Positions 44,332-52,974 of a stretch of 64,000 bases of DNA are shown piece after piece. The stretch's first letter is position 1. Every line of letters starts with the position of its first letter. Source of the DNA: Shimia sp040370365 (GTDB lineage: Bacteria > Pseudomonadota > Alphaproteobacteria > Rhodobacterales > Rhodobacteraceae); the NCBI RefSeq assembly GCF_040370365.1, contig NZ_BAABWQ010000004.1, positions 434,001 through 498,000 on the forward strand, written 5' to 3'. Below the pieces are notes generated by a model. The model ran no database searches, was not told the origin of the DNA, and was given only the letters and a program-made list of their open reading frames with translations. The translations under genes were made by a program, and so were the position numbers.

Positions 44332-45330
44332 TCACCGCCGCCCCATCACTCGTGCCATATCCAACATGCGGTTGGAAAAGCCCCATTCGTTGTCGTACCA
44401 GCCGAACACGCGCAACAGCCCGCCTACAGAAACGCTGGTCTCTCTCTCGCTCACAATCAGGGATTCAGGACGCGCCCGCAGGTCTGTCGACACCAATGGC
44501 TTTTGCGTCCATCCCAGAATTCCGTCACGGTCAGCTGCGGCCTTCATCACCGCGTTAACCGTCTCAATTGACATCTTTTTCTCTGCCTGCATCGTCAAAT
44601 CGATCGCAGAAACACTTGCAGTGGGCACGCGCACCGCGCGGGCCTCAACCCGTCCCTTGAGGTGCGGCAAAACCTTGTCAATCATGCGCTGTGCAGATGT
44701 GGTGGTCGGCACCATCGACAGCGCCGCCGCACGACTGCGCGCCAAATCACCGCGCGGTTTGTCCACCGTCGGCTGACTTCCAGTGTAGCAATGCACCGTT
44801 GTCATATGCCCGCTAATAAGGCCAAACGCATCATCGAGCACGCGCAGCAGCGGTGCCAACGCGTTGGTGGTGCACGACGCGTTGGAAACGATCTTTTGAT
44901 CCGCCAAAAGCTCGCCATTCGCGCCCAAAACAACCGTTTGATCAGCTTCATCAGAAGGCCCTGAGATCAAAACTTTCTTTGCCCCGGCGGCAAGCCCGCG
45001 CTCAGCGACAGCTCTGGCACCAGCCATCCCTGTGCATTCCAACACAACATCCACATCACCCAAGCTGAGTGCGCTTAGGTCACGTTCCGCGTAGAATGGG
45101 AACACGTTGCCATCGACACGCAGCTCTCCATCGGCCGCGTCTACAAGGCCGGGATATGCACCATACACGCTGTCATATTCAAACAGGTAAGCACAGGTCT
45201 CCAGCGGCTCGATATCGTTGATCCCGACAATCTCAAAGTCGGGGAAATCGCCACGAGCCAAAATCCGCAAAATGGTTCGACCGATGCGGCCAAATCCATT
45301 GATAAAAATTTTGGTTTTGCGCTCTGTCAT
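44332..45330 (-). CDS. gap: Glyceraldehyde-3-phosphate dehydrogenase
   Basis: At 332 aa from ATG 45330 (AGGAT 8 bp upstream) it has the family length. The Rossmann motif INGFGRIGR is at 10-18, an Asp at 39 (GINDI) suggests NAD+ preference, and the catalytic Cys153 is in ASCTTN. The C-terminal WYDNEWGFSNRMLDMA is normal. Upstream is a 167-bp intergenic region without clear promoter elements. It is 31 bp upstream of maeB on the same strand and may share a transcript. Confidence 0.96.
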   Translation of the reverse strand: MTERKTKIFINGFGRIGRTILRILARGDFPDFEIVGINDIEPLETCAYLFEYDSVYGAYPGLVDAADGELRVDGNVFPFYAERDLSALSLGDVDVVLECTGMAGARAVAERGLAAGAKKVLISGPSDEADQTVVLGANGELLADQKIVSNASCTTNALAPLLRVLDDAFGLISGHMTTVHCYTGSQPTVDKPRGDLARSRAAALSMVPTTTSAQRMIDKVLPHLKGRVEARAVRVPTASVSAIDLTMQAEKKMSIETVNAVMKAAADRDGILGWTQKPLVSTDLRARPESLIVSERETSVSVGGLLRVFGWYDNEWGFSNRMLDMARVMGRR

Positions 45331-45497
45331 CGATGACATCCTAGCTGGCTCTGAGAGGCCAATTGACTTGGTTTCCCTGCCAATGGCCACCCCAAAACAG
45401 CCCGATTTTTCCTGCAAGCGCAGTTGTTATCGCTATCATTTGATGCTGCAGCGCCGCATTACCCCAGCGCCGCTACGTCATGTCGCGACTTCTGGCC

Positions 45498-46316
45498 CTA
45501 AAGCGGCATATGGCGGTTTACATCTTTGTACAAAAGGTAGCGAAATTTGCCTGGCCCACCTGCGTAACACGCCTGCGGACAAAAGGCGCGCAGCCACATG
45601 TAGTCTCCGGCTTCAACTTCAACCCAATCCTGATTGAGTTTATAAACCGCCTTGCCTTCGAGCACGTAAAGCCCGTGCTCCATCACATGCGTTTCTAGAA
45701 ATGGGATAACACCGCCGGGCTCAAACGTAACGACATTCACATGCATATCGTGTCGCATGTCATCAGGTTCAACAAAGCGTGTGGTGCCCCACTTTCCATC
45801 AGTATCCGGCATGTAGGTGATCGGCGTGTCCGCATCACTGGAGACAAAGGGCTCTGGCGCCTCAATACCCTCAACCGATTGATACTTTTTGCGGATCCAG
45901 TGGAATTTCGCAGATGCTTCAGTTGTGTTCTTCAACTGCCAGTCACATCCCGCAGGCAGGAACGCGTACCCGCCTTCATTCAAGACATGCACGACGCCTG
46001 AAATAGTCACAGACACCTGGCCCTCAACCACAAACAGGACGCTTTGCGCCAAGATCTCAAGTTCCGGTTTGTCGCTGCCGCCACCAGGCGCAACGTCTGC
46101 AATGTAGTGCGAAAACGTCTCGCTGAAACCACTCATGGGCCGCGCAATAACCCAAACCCGTGTTTGCGCCCAAAATGGCAGGTAGGAGGTCACGATATCG
46201 GTCATCGTGCCCTTTGGTATCACCGCAAAGCTCTCTGTAAACATCGCACGATCGGTCAACAACTGGGTCTGTGGCGGTAAGCCACCTTGCGGAGCATAGT
46301 AGGGGGCACGAGACAT
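45498..46316 (-). CDS. allE: (S)-ureidoglycine aminohydrolase
   Basis: This Mn2+-dependent bicupin releases ammonia from (S)-ureidoglycine in purine (allantoin) degradation. At 272 aa, the second cupin holds the metal/ligand segment PGGVIPFLETHVMEHGLYVLEGKAVY, and the end MWLRAFCPQACYAGGPGKFRYLLYKDVNRHMPL is diagnostic. TTGGAGAG precedes ATG 46316. No other allantoin genes occur in the window. Confidence 0.93.
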   Translation of the reverse strand: MSRAPYYAPQGGLPPQTQLLTDRAMFTESFAVIPKGTMTDIVTSYLPFWAQTRVWVIARPMSGFSETFSHYIADVAPGGGSDKPELEILAQSVLFVVEGQVSVTISGVVHVLNEGGYAFLPAGCDWQLKNTTEASAKFHWIRKKYQSVEGIEAPEPFVSSDADTPITYMPDTDGKWGTTRFVEPDDMRHDMHVNVVTFEPGGVIPFLETHVMEHGLYVLEGKAVYKLNQDWVEVEAGDYMWLRAFCPQACYAGGPGKFRYLLYKDVNRHMPL

Positions 46317-46446
46317 GAGTTACTCTCCAAAAAAGGTCATCGCTATCATTGCCAACCCAGATCGGTTCGCCAACCGCGAAGCGATACGGTGGCGGCTGAA
46401 GGATTATACCGTATTTCTTGAAAATCACCGAAGTGTCAAAAAATCA

Positions 46447-47103
46447 CTAAGCGACTTCAATGAGTTGCGCCCCCGAAGCGCGATTGGAATTCACTGCACG
46501 ATCTACCTGATGAAACGACAGCAGCTCCTCGTCTGCAGCTTTCATCAGCGTGGCCGCACCATGCCCCTGCTCTCCCAACCAAAGTCCCCAATCCGCTTCG
46601 TCAATCACAACCGGCATCCGATGATGCACCTGTGACATGGTCTCATTTGCGCCCGTCGTTACAACAGCACAGCTTGAAAGCTGATTGTCCTCGCTGCCCC
46701 ACCGCTGCCAAACCCCGGCCAACGCCAAAGTTTGGTCTGCGTGTATGTACCAAGGCCAACGGGTTCCATCACTGTCTTTGGTCCATTCATAAAACCCGCT
46801 GACTGGGATCAAACAGCGCCGCGTGCGACATGCATTGCGAAACGCTGGCTTCTGCGCAATGGTTTCGCTGCGAGCATTGATCAGCAAGGGACCGTCCGTT
46901 GGTGTCTTGTACCACTCGGGCACAAATCCCCAACGCATCGACACCAAACGGCGCCCAAACTCAGCATCCCCCGTCACCACATGAATGTCTGTTGTTGGAC
47001 AGACGTTATAGTTAGGCACATCTGGTAAGTTGTTTGCTGGAGCAGCCGAAAACAGCTGTACCATCGCATCATCAGGCAATGTTATCGCATAGCGTCCACA
47101 CAT
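46447..47103 (-). CDS. YedK/HMCES-type abasic-site shield protein (SRAP)
   Basis: A 218-aa SRAP-domain protein. MCGRYAIT gives the Cys2 that forms a covalent thiazolidine link to abasic sites in single-stranded DNA. INARSETI (Asn), IPVSGFYEW (Glu) and HHRMPVVI (His) complete the active site. It overlaps the DUF1992 stop by one base. Confidence 0.95.
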   Translation of the reverse strand: MCGRYAITLPDDAMVQLFSAAPANNLPDVPNYNVCPTTDIHVVTGDAEFGRRLVSMRWGFVPEWYKTPTDGPLLINARSETIAQKPAFRNACRTRRCLIPVSGFYEWTKDSDGTRWPWYIHADQTLALAGVWQRWGSEDNQLSSCAVVTTGANETMSQVHHRMPVVIDEADWGLWLGEQGHGAATLMKAADEELLSFHQVDRAVNSNRASGAQLIEVA

Positions 47104-47420
47104 CAGCGATACGCCTTGCGAGCCAGATCGATTTTTGCCTCCAACATCGACATGTCTTTCATGATATCGCGCCTCTTGGTGCGGTCCGTAGCCTCCCGGA
47201 ATTCTGCACGCAGCCGAGCCATGTCACGCGACAACGACACAAACTCTGGCGCCCCCCCACTCTCTTTGATCAACCGGTTCAAAAGCGCATTTTCTGGATC
47301 ATCCTCTCTGGGCAAAGGCTTACCAGCCCCCGCCAAATTATCGAACTCGCCAGCTTCTGCCGCATCGCGAATTTTTTGGTTGATCAAGTCGATCAGTGGA
47401 TCGATCCATAGGCGCCTCAA
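47103..47420 (-). CDS. DUF1992 / DnaJ-related domain protein
   Basis: A 105-aa protein with IDPLIDLINQKIRDAAEAGEFDNLAGAGKPLPRED, the DUF1992 signature, and a helical C-terminal half. The likely start is TTG 47420, with a G-rich ribosome site inside the preceding terminator stem. It is followed directly by the YedK gene (1-base overlap), making an operon of two. Its role is undefined. Confidence 0.85.
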   Translation of the reverse strand: MRRLWIDPLIDLINQKIRDAAEAGEFDNLAGAGKPLPREDDPENALLNRLIKESGGAPEFVSLSRDMARLRAEFREATDRTKRRDIMKDMSMLEAKIDLARKAYR

Positions 47421-47423
47421 AAG

Positions 47424-47452
47424 AAAAACCCCCGCCAGTTTCCCGGCGGAGG
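47424..47452 (-). terminator. Terminator of the 5'-nucleotidase gene
   Basis: An 8-bp stem with one G-T pair (47429-47436 with 47445-47452) and an 8-base loop is followed on the minus strand by TTTTT, 26 bp after the nucleotidase stop. Confidence 0.75.
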
Positions 47453-47477
47453 CCTAAAAGGTCAAGCGATTGAACGC

Positions 47478-49040
47478 TTACTTCTTCGTGATACGCCCAT
47501 CCAGCGCCGCAGCGGCGGCACCGTTTTCAGCGAGATACTCAGCCGTTACATCTGCGAGATCTGGGCCGTAATCATAAGCATTCTGAGCGTCGCGGAACAT
47601 TTTGTAGCCGTCACCGCCATTGCGCACATAGTTGTTGGACACAACGCCATAGACCTTGGCGAGATCAATCGGCGCATCGCCAACCATAACGTCGCTGATG
47701 CGGCTGCCCACTTCAGCGTTGGCATCAAAGGTGTAGGACATGCCCGCAACTTGCGCGAAACGACCTGCGCCGTCTTCAAGCTTGCTCACGCCATTTTCCA
47801 ATGCGGCCACGATAGCTTCACCGGAGACTTCGAAAGTCGACAATGTGTTCTGAAACGGTAGCACCGTCAGCACCTCACCCATGGTCACTTCGCCAGCATC
47901 AATAGATGCGCGCAAACCGCCGCCGTTTTGGATCGCGATCTCAACGCCTTGATCCTTCACACGGTCCAGCATGGCACCAGCAACAAGGTTGCCCATAGCA
48001 CATTCACCAGCGCGGCAAGAGCCACGATCGCCATCGATTACGTCAGATGTCGAGGCAACAACACGGGTCTTCATCTCTTCGATTGGACCAGCCAGTTCGG
48101 CCACACGAGCAACAATCGCCTCGTCTTCTGCGACGGACGCATCCAACAAAATGGTGTCGCCAGTGGCAGACGTTACATTGCCTGCATCATCAAACGTCAG
48201 GGTCAGGTGGCCAACATATTTGGAATAAGCGTAGGCCTGAACCACGGGCACGTTACCAACCATAGTTGGATAGGCCATCGCGCCTTCCTCAGTATTGGAG
48301 AACTTTGTGTGGGAGTGACCACCAACAACCGCATCAACGCCAGATACAGCGGCAGCAATCTCCATGTCTTTGTTCACGCCCACGTGGTTCAATGCGATGA
48401 TCTTGGTCACGCCTTCGGCTGTTAGCGCATCCACATCAGCTTGCAGAGATTCGATCTCGTCTTGGAAGATCACCGATTCACCGGGGCTGGAAGTTTCCGC
48501 TGTGTCGGTTGCCAAAGCGGAGATGATGGCAACCTTTTCGCCTCCGACATCCAACACGATGTGGTTGGCAACTTTACCTGCGAGAATATTGGATTGGGAT
48601 ACGTCCAAGTTGCCTGAAATGACCGGGAAGGACACACCTTCAACCAACTTCAGTAGACCTTCGGGACCGTCGTCAAACTCGTGGTTGCCAACTGCCATCG
48701 CGTCAAAGCCGACCTGTTCCATCAGCTCGATTTCCACGTCACCCTTATAGGTCGTGTACATCAGAGAGCCCTGATATTGGTCGCCTGCATCCAAAACCAG
48801 CAGATTCTCACCCGCCAGCTGTTCGCGCAAATCAGCAATCTTTGTGGCCACGCGCGCGTAGCCGCCAAAGCACTTACCCTCAGCATTGTCCTCCGCATTA
48901 CAGGTGGAATCATATTTGTTGATCGGCTCAATGCGGCTGTGTAGGTCGTTGATATGAACGATATGCAGCGTATAGTCAGCCGCGGCCATACCGGCCGTCA
49001 CTGCTAGGGCTGCCGCCCCTGTCATCAATCGTGCGATCAT
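47478..49040 (-). CDS. Periplasmic 5'-nucleotidase / metallophosphatase
   Basis: At 520 aa with a cleavable signal peptide (…MAAAD), the N-terminal metallophosphatase domain has HINDLHSR, LDAGDQYQG, GNHEFDDG and GGHSHT metal motifs. The C-terminal 5_nucleotid_C domain binds the nucleoside (NLVAGAMLD..., VSNNYVRNGGDGYKMF). It dephosphorylates external nucleotides, providing nucleoside and phosphate. Two cysteines appear near the start of the mature domain (STCNAEDNAEGKC). It is monocistronic. Confidence 0.94.
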   Translation of the reverse strand: MIARLMTGAAALAVTAGMAAADYTLHIVHINDLHSRIEPINKYDSTCNAEDNAEGKCFGGYARVATKIADLREQLAGENLLVLDAGDQYQGSLMYTTYKGDVEIELMEQVGFDAMAVGNHEFDDGPEGLLKLVEGVSFPVISGNLDVSQSNILAGKVANHIVLDVGGEKVAIISALATDTAETSSPGESVIFQDEIESLQADVDALTAEGVTKIIALNHVGVNKDMEIAAAVSGVDAVVGGHSHTKFSNTEEGAMAYPTMVGNVPVVQAYAYSKYVGHLTLTFDDAGNVTSATGDTILLDASVAEDEAIVARVAELAGPIEEMKTRVVASTSDVIDGDRGSCRAGECAMGNLVAGAMLDRVKDQGVEIAIQNGGGLRASIDAGEVTMGEVLTVLPFQNTLSTFEVSGEAIVAALENGVSKLEDGAGRFAQVAGMSYTFDANAEVGSRISDVMVGDAPIDLAKVYGVVSNNYVRNGGDGYKMFRDAQNAYDYGPDLADVTAEYLAENGAAAAALDGRITKK

Positions 49041-49152
49041 GGAAGAATCCCTTCTTTTTTATCATTCAGTCAATATCGTGCAGTTTAAGCCCCGCAAATG
49101 TCAAAGGCTTAACAGAATATAACGCCGCTTGACCTTGCGCCATGCGCGTTGC

Positions 49153-49503
49153 ATGAGCAACCCTATGCTGATCTTCAAGATATTTCGCGCCGACGAATGG
49201 TCGGCCCTGCGCGAAGACGGGCAAACCCCCGGCGCGCCGATTGATGTGGCTGATGGCTACGTGCACTTTTCCACCGCAGAGCAGGCGGCTGAAACCGCTG
49301 CGAAGCACTTCGCTGGGGAAGAAAACCTCTTTTTGCTGGCGGTTGAGACGGATCCATTGGGCGAGGCCTTGAAGTGGGAAGTGTCTCGCGGCGGCGCGAA
49401 ATTCCCTCACCTGTACCGTGACTTGCGTCTTTCAGATGTGACATGGGCACAACCCTTGCCTTTGATCTCTGGAATACATCAATTTCCTGCAGGGCTACTG
49501 TGA
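49153..49503 (+). CDS. DUF952 domain protein
   Basis: A 116-aa soluble protein with the DUF952 pattern: IFKIFRADEW at the N terminus, DVADGYVHFSTAEQAAETAAKHFAGE and FPHLYRDLRLSDV. ATG 49153 is favoured over 49129, and a further ATG lies four codons in. It overlaps the pyrD start by 1 bp. It often accompanies pyrD. Its function is unknown (possible NAD- or ADP-ribose-related fold). Confidence 0.88.
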   Translation: MSNPMLIFKIFRADEWSALREDGQTPGAPIDVADGYVHFSTAEQAAETAAKHFAGEENLFLLAVETDPLGEALKWEVSRGGAKFPHLYRDLRLSDVTWAQPLPLISGIHQFPAGLL

Positions 49504-50570
49504 TGTCACTTAGCCGCATGATGGAAACCATGGGCATGAAAGTCCTGCGCAGCATTGATCCAGAAACTTCGCATGGGTTGGCGCTTCAAGCCCTGCAAAT
49601 GGGGCTGGCCAACGCGCCCGGAAAGATCACCTCCTCCCGTTTAAAAACTGAAATTGCAGGGCTCAAATTGTGCAACCCCGTTGGCTTAGCAGCAGGGTTT
49701 GACAAAAACGCCACTGCGTTGAAAGGGTTGGCGAAATCTGGCTTTGGATTTGTTGAAGTTGGCGCAGCGACGCCCCGCCCACAGCCGGGAAACCCAAAGC
49801 CTCGCCTGTTTCGCCTGACAGAGGACCGGGCGGCGATCAATCGATTTGGCTTCAACAACGACGGCATGGAAACTATTGCCACACGTCTCTCCAATCGGCC
49901 GCAAGATGCCATCATAGGTCTGAACCTTGGGGCCAACAAAGACAGCGACAACCGTGCCGAAGATTTCGCCCGTGTGCTGGCACATTGCGGCGCACATCTA
50001 AACTTCGCAACTGTGAATGTCAGCTCGCCCAACACCGAAAAACTGCGTGATCTTCAAGGCAAAGCCGCCCTCTCGGCGCTGCTGTCTGGTGTCATGGAGA
50101 CCCGCGACGCGTTGGCGCAAAAAATTCCTGTCTTCCTGAAAATTGCACCCGATCTTTCTGAGGACGAAATCGCGGAGATCTCCGAGGTCGCGATTGCGAC
50201 CAAAGTGGATGCAATTATCGCCACCAATACCACGCTTTCACGTGATGGTTTGGCAAGTGCGCATAAGGGCGAAATGGGGGGGCTCTCTGGGGCACCGCTC
50301 TTTGAAAAATCCACCCGCGTACTCGCCCGTCTCTCACAGCTCACAGAGGGCAAACTGCCACTGGTAGGTGTAGGCGGCATTGGTTCTGGCGAACAAGCTT
50401 ATGCGAAAATCTGTGCGGGGGCTTCTGCTGTGCAACTCTACACCGCTCTGGTCTATGGTGGGTTCTCGCTGGCAGAAACCATCGTACGTGACCTTGACGC
50501 ATTGCTAAAGCGCGACGGGTTTTCCAATGTCACCGAGGCGGTTGGCAGCAAACGAGAGGACTGGCTATGA
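49503..50570 (+). CDS. pyrD: Dihydroorotate dehydrogenase (quinone), class 2
   Basis: This enzyme oxidises dihydroorotate to orotate in pyrimidine synthesis, passing electrons to quinones at the membrane. At 355 aa it has the class-2 N-terminal amphipathic helix, NPVGLAAGFDKNATALKGL (FMN), VEVGAATPRPQPGNPKPRLFRL, NVSSPNTEKLRDLQG with the catalytic Ser, and GVGGIGSGEQAYAKICAGASAVQLYTAL. It overlaps both neighbours (DUF952 and arsC), giving a coupled three-gene unit. Confidence 0.97.
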   Translation: MSLSRMMETMGMKVLRSIDPETSHGLALQALQMGLANAPGKITSSRLKTEIAGLKLCNPVGLAAGFDKNATALKGLAKSGFGFVEVGAATPRPQPGNPKPRLFRLTEDRAAINRFGFNNDGMETIATRLSNRPQDAIIGLNLGANKDSDNRAEDFARVLAHCGAHLNFATVNVSSPNTEKLRDLQGKAALSALLSGVMETRDALAQKIPVFLKIAPDLSEDEIAEISEVAIATKVDAIIATNTTLSRDGLASAHKGEMGGLSGAPLFEKSTRVLARLSQLTEGKLPLVGVGGIGSGEQAYAKICAGASAVQLYTALVYGGFSLAETIVRDLDALLKRDGFSNVTEAVGSKREDWL

Positions 50571-50905
50571 TCACAATCTGGCACAACCCACGCTGTTCCA
50601 AATCACGCCAAACTCTTGCGCTGTTAGAAGACAAAGGCGCAGTTACCGTGCGCCGCTACCTTGAAGACGCTCCTACCTTTTTGGAATTGCAAGAGGTTTT
50701 GGCGCGTTTGGGCGGCGCGGCCATCGACATGATGCGCCCCAAAGAAGCCCGCTTCAAAGAGTTGGGTCTGTCCAAAACCGACAGCGATGCAACCTTGCTG
50801 ACCGCGATGGCCGAAAACCCGATCCTGATTGAACGTCCGATTGTTTTATCCGACAACAAAGCCGCAATTGGGCGTCCACCCGAAGCTGTGCTGGACGTTC
50901 TTTAA
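50567..50905 (+). CDS. arsC: ArsC-family arsenate reductase-like protein
   Basis: A 112-aa glutaredoxin-linked reductase of the thioredoxin fold with HNPRCSKSRQTL (nucleophile Cys10) and the later ILIERPIVLSDNKAAIGRPPEAVLDVL (Arg cluster) of the family. It is probably active on arsenate or on a protein thiol. The start overlaps the pyrD stop by 4 bp. No other ars genes are nearby. It converges with the DegT gene with only 3 bp between. Confidence 0.9.
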   Translation: MITIWHNPRCSKSRQTLALLEDKGAVTVRRYLEDAPTFLELQEVLARLGGAAIDMMRPKEARFKELGLSKTDSDATLLTAMAENPILIERPIVLSDNKAAIGRPPEAVLDVL

Positions 50906-50908
50906 GGA

Positions 50909-52102
50909 TCAGCCCGCCTGAAACACCGCACCCACTTCGGCGCGGATGATCCGCGCGATAAAAGCACAATCCTCCACAGAGAAGGTCAGCGGAATTCGCA
51001 TATCAACGATGCCCTTCAAGACTCGGTCTGACTTTGGCATTGGGTTGCTTGGCGCATAGCGCCAGCTGTCATAGCGCGAGGTGAAAGCCACAGGCTCTGC
51101 TCCTCCAAACCATTTCAACTCCACACCCCGCGCGGCGCATCTCGCAAGCGCGTCGTGGATTTTCTCTTCGGCCCAATCCAGCAACAAAAACTGGATTGAG
51201 CTGCCGACGTACTGCTCCCCTTCGGGTCGCTCAACCACGGCTAAGCCCGGCGTCCCACGCAGACCGTTTAAAATCACATCGTGTCGGGCGTTCCATGCGG
51301 CCACTTGCTGATCCAAGTTCCGCAACTGCGGCCGCAAAATTGCGGCTCTTAGGTGGTCCATACGCCCTGACACGTTGGGCGTGTCGTATTTCACCGCCTC
51401 AAATACCTCTGCTTCAGGCACCGCGCCATTGCGTCCATACAACATATAGCTGCCCGTCAGTATTGTGGCCCGCGCCATCAATTCAGCATCATCGCCAACC
51501 AACAAGCCACCTTCACCAGAGTTCATATGTTTGTAGGTCTGCGTGGAATAACAAGACAGTGCACCATATCGGCCCGACGGAATGCCTTTCCATCCACCGC
51601 CCATCGTATGGGCGCAATCCTCAATCACACGAATGCCATGCGCGTCACAAAGCGCCATCAAGGCCTCCATGTCACAAATATGGCCCCGCATGTGCGACAA
51701 CATCAGCACATCCGCCTGATCTGCCTTGGCGGCGAGATCTTCGAGGTCAATTACCAATGCTTCAGTGACGCCCACAAACACGGGCACTGCCCCCACGCTG
51801 GCAATCGCACCGGGAACGGGCGCCAATGTAAAGGCGTTGGTCAACACTTTGTCGCCCGCCCCCACACCCATGGCCCGCAAAGCACAGCCCATCGCATATC
51901 CACCTGACGCGACTGCGAGGCAGTATTTTGCCCCAACACTTCTGGCAAACTCTTGTTCCAAAGCCGAAACCTCGCCAACCTCGTCTTCAGTGAGATTGTA
52001 GCGATGCAACCGCCCGCTGCGCATCACGGCAACAGCCGCCGCGATGCCTTCTTCAGAAATCGGCTCTTGCTGCGTAAAGTTTCCGGTAAAAACGTCGCTC
52101 AT
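50909..52102 (-). CDS. DegT/DnrJ/EryC1-type PLP-dependent aminotransferase-like enzyme
   Basis: A fold-type-I PLP enzyme of 397 aa. ASGGYAMGCALRA..GDKVLTNAFT is the cofactor-phosphate turn, VIEDCAHTMGGGWKG the PLP-ring Asp, and STQTYKHMNSGEGGLL contains the expected Schiff-base Lys in the family pattern. Relatives act on sugar nucleotides or keto-sugars. No sugar-nucleotide genes surround it apart from glmU/glmS 3 kb away. It follows gph by 73 bp. The longer ORF to 52273 is a shadow. Confidence 0.88.
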   Translation of the reverse strand: MSDVFTGNFTQQEPISEEGIAAAVAVMRSGRLHRYNLTEDEVGEVSALEQEFARSVGAKYCLAVASGGYAMGCALRAMGVGAGDKVLTNAFTLAPVPGAIASVGAVPVFVGVTEALVIDLEDLAAKADQADVLMLSHMRGHICDMEALMALCDAHGIRVIEDCAHTMGGGWKGIPSGRYGALSCYSTQTYKHMNSGEGGLLVGDDAELMARATILTGSYMLYGRNGAVPEAEVFEAVKYDTPNVSGRMDHLRAAILRPQLRNLDQQVAAWNARHDVILNGLRGTPGLAVVERPEGEQYVGSSIQFLLLDWAEEKIHDALARCAARGVELKWFGGAEPVAFTSRYDSWRYAPSNPMPKSDRVLKGIVDMRIPLTFSVEDCAFIARIIRAEVGAVFQAG

Positions 52103-52175
52103 AAGGGTCTCGCCACCTGTCTTCTTGTCACAAGCATTAGGACAAAGATCAAAGCTCCGCAATCTGCGGGCGTTT

Positions 52176-52838
52176 TTAGCCCAACAAAAGGTCCACAACC
52201 TTAGGAAGGCTCTCATAGTCGTGCAGCAACGCCTCTGGCTCAAGAGCCGCCATATCCTCACCGCTTGGCCCAAAGGTCACCAAAATGCTCGGCACCCCGG
52301 CAGCTTTGGCCGTATTGCGGTCTGTATCACTGTCGCCCACCAATGTGGTCATGGCCGGATCGCCTCCCAAGCGTCGCACCGTTTCAACCAGCGGAGCTGG
52401 ATCAGGTTTACGAACAGGCAGCGTATCCGCCCCCACCAGAGCCCCAAACGCGTCACGCACGCCCAAAGCGACCAACAACTGCTGTGCCAAGCCTTCAGGT
52501 TTGTTCGTGCAGACGCCCACGCCATAGCCTTTAGACTTGAGGGCTTCTATCGCATCCATCGCCCCCTCATAGATGAAAGAGTGCTCTGCAATCGCGCCGC
52601 CGTAAGCCTCTAACAAAACTGGGTAGTAGCGAAGCACAACCGCCTCATCCATCTCGCCAAGTCGTGTCAGTCCTTCGGTCAGCATACGCCGCCCGCCGCG
52701 CAGCGCCACACCGGCGTCCTGCTCAATTGACAAAACATCAGCATGTCCCATATCGCGAAAGCACACATTCGCCGCCGCAATCAGATCACCGCTTGTGTCC
52801 GCCAACGTCCCATCCAGATCAAAAACCACTGTTTTCAT
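52176..52838 (-). CDS. gph: Phosphoglycolate phosphatase, HAD family
   Basis: At 220 aa from ATG 52838 (GGAG 6 bp upstream, within the codons of a rejected longer start), the HAD motifs are FDLDGTLADT (I), CTNKPEG (II), K in RKPDPAP (III) and GDSDTDRNTA (IV). It removes phosphate from 2-phosphoglycolate formed by photorespiration or DNA repair. It is divergent from glmU across a 136-bp region with a palindrome. Confidence 0.92.
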   Translation of the reverse strand: MKTVVFDLDGTLADTSGDLIAAANVCFRDMGHADVLSIEQDAGVALRGGRRMLTEGLTRLGEMDEAVVLRYYPVLLEAYGGAIAEHSFIYEGAMDAIEALKSKGYGVGVCTNKPEGLAQQLLVALGVRDAFGALVGADTLPVRKPDPAPLVETVRRLGGDPAMTTLVGDSDTDRNTAKAAGVPSILVTFGPSGEDMAALEPEALLHDYESLPKVVDLLLG

Positions 52839-52857
52839 TGGCTGCTCCATACCCTAT

Positions 52858-52875
52858 TGCGCAAGTTCTTGCGCA
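52858..52875. promoter_or_regulatory. 18-bp near-perfect palindrome between gph and glmU
   Basis: TGCGCAAG-TT-CTTGCGCA has 8-bp arms with a 2-bp spacer. It lies 20 bp upstream of gph and ~100 bp upstream of glmU. The compact symmetry suggests a dimeric repressor site. The regulator is not identifiable. Confidence 0.5.
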
Positions 52876-52974
52876 TTGCTGTTACAGGGCGCAATCTGAA
52901 TTGATGGCCTATGGCCTTGCACCCTTTACGCACTCCGATAAAACGGCCCCCAACGAAATACAAAGAGAAAACAA

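Noticed and set aside
45427..46350. 12-bp repeat ATCGCTATCATT at ~45429 and ~46340, upstream of gap and the ureidoglycine gene
   Set aside because: A 12-bp match within 1 kb is compatible with chance, and no symmetric or promoter-like context was found.
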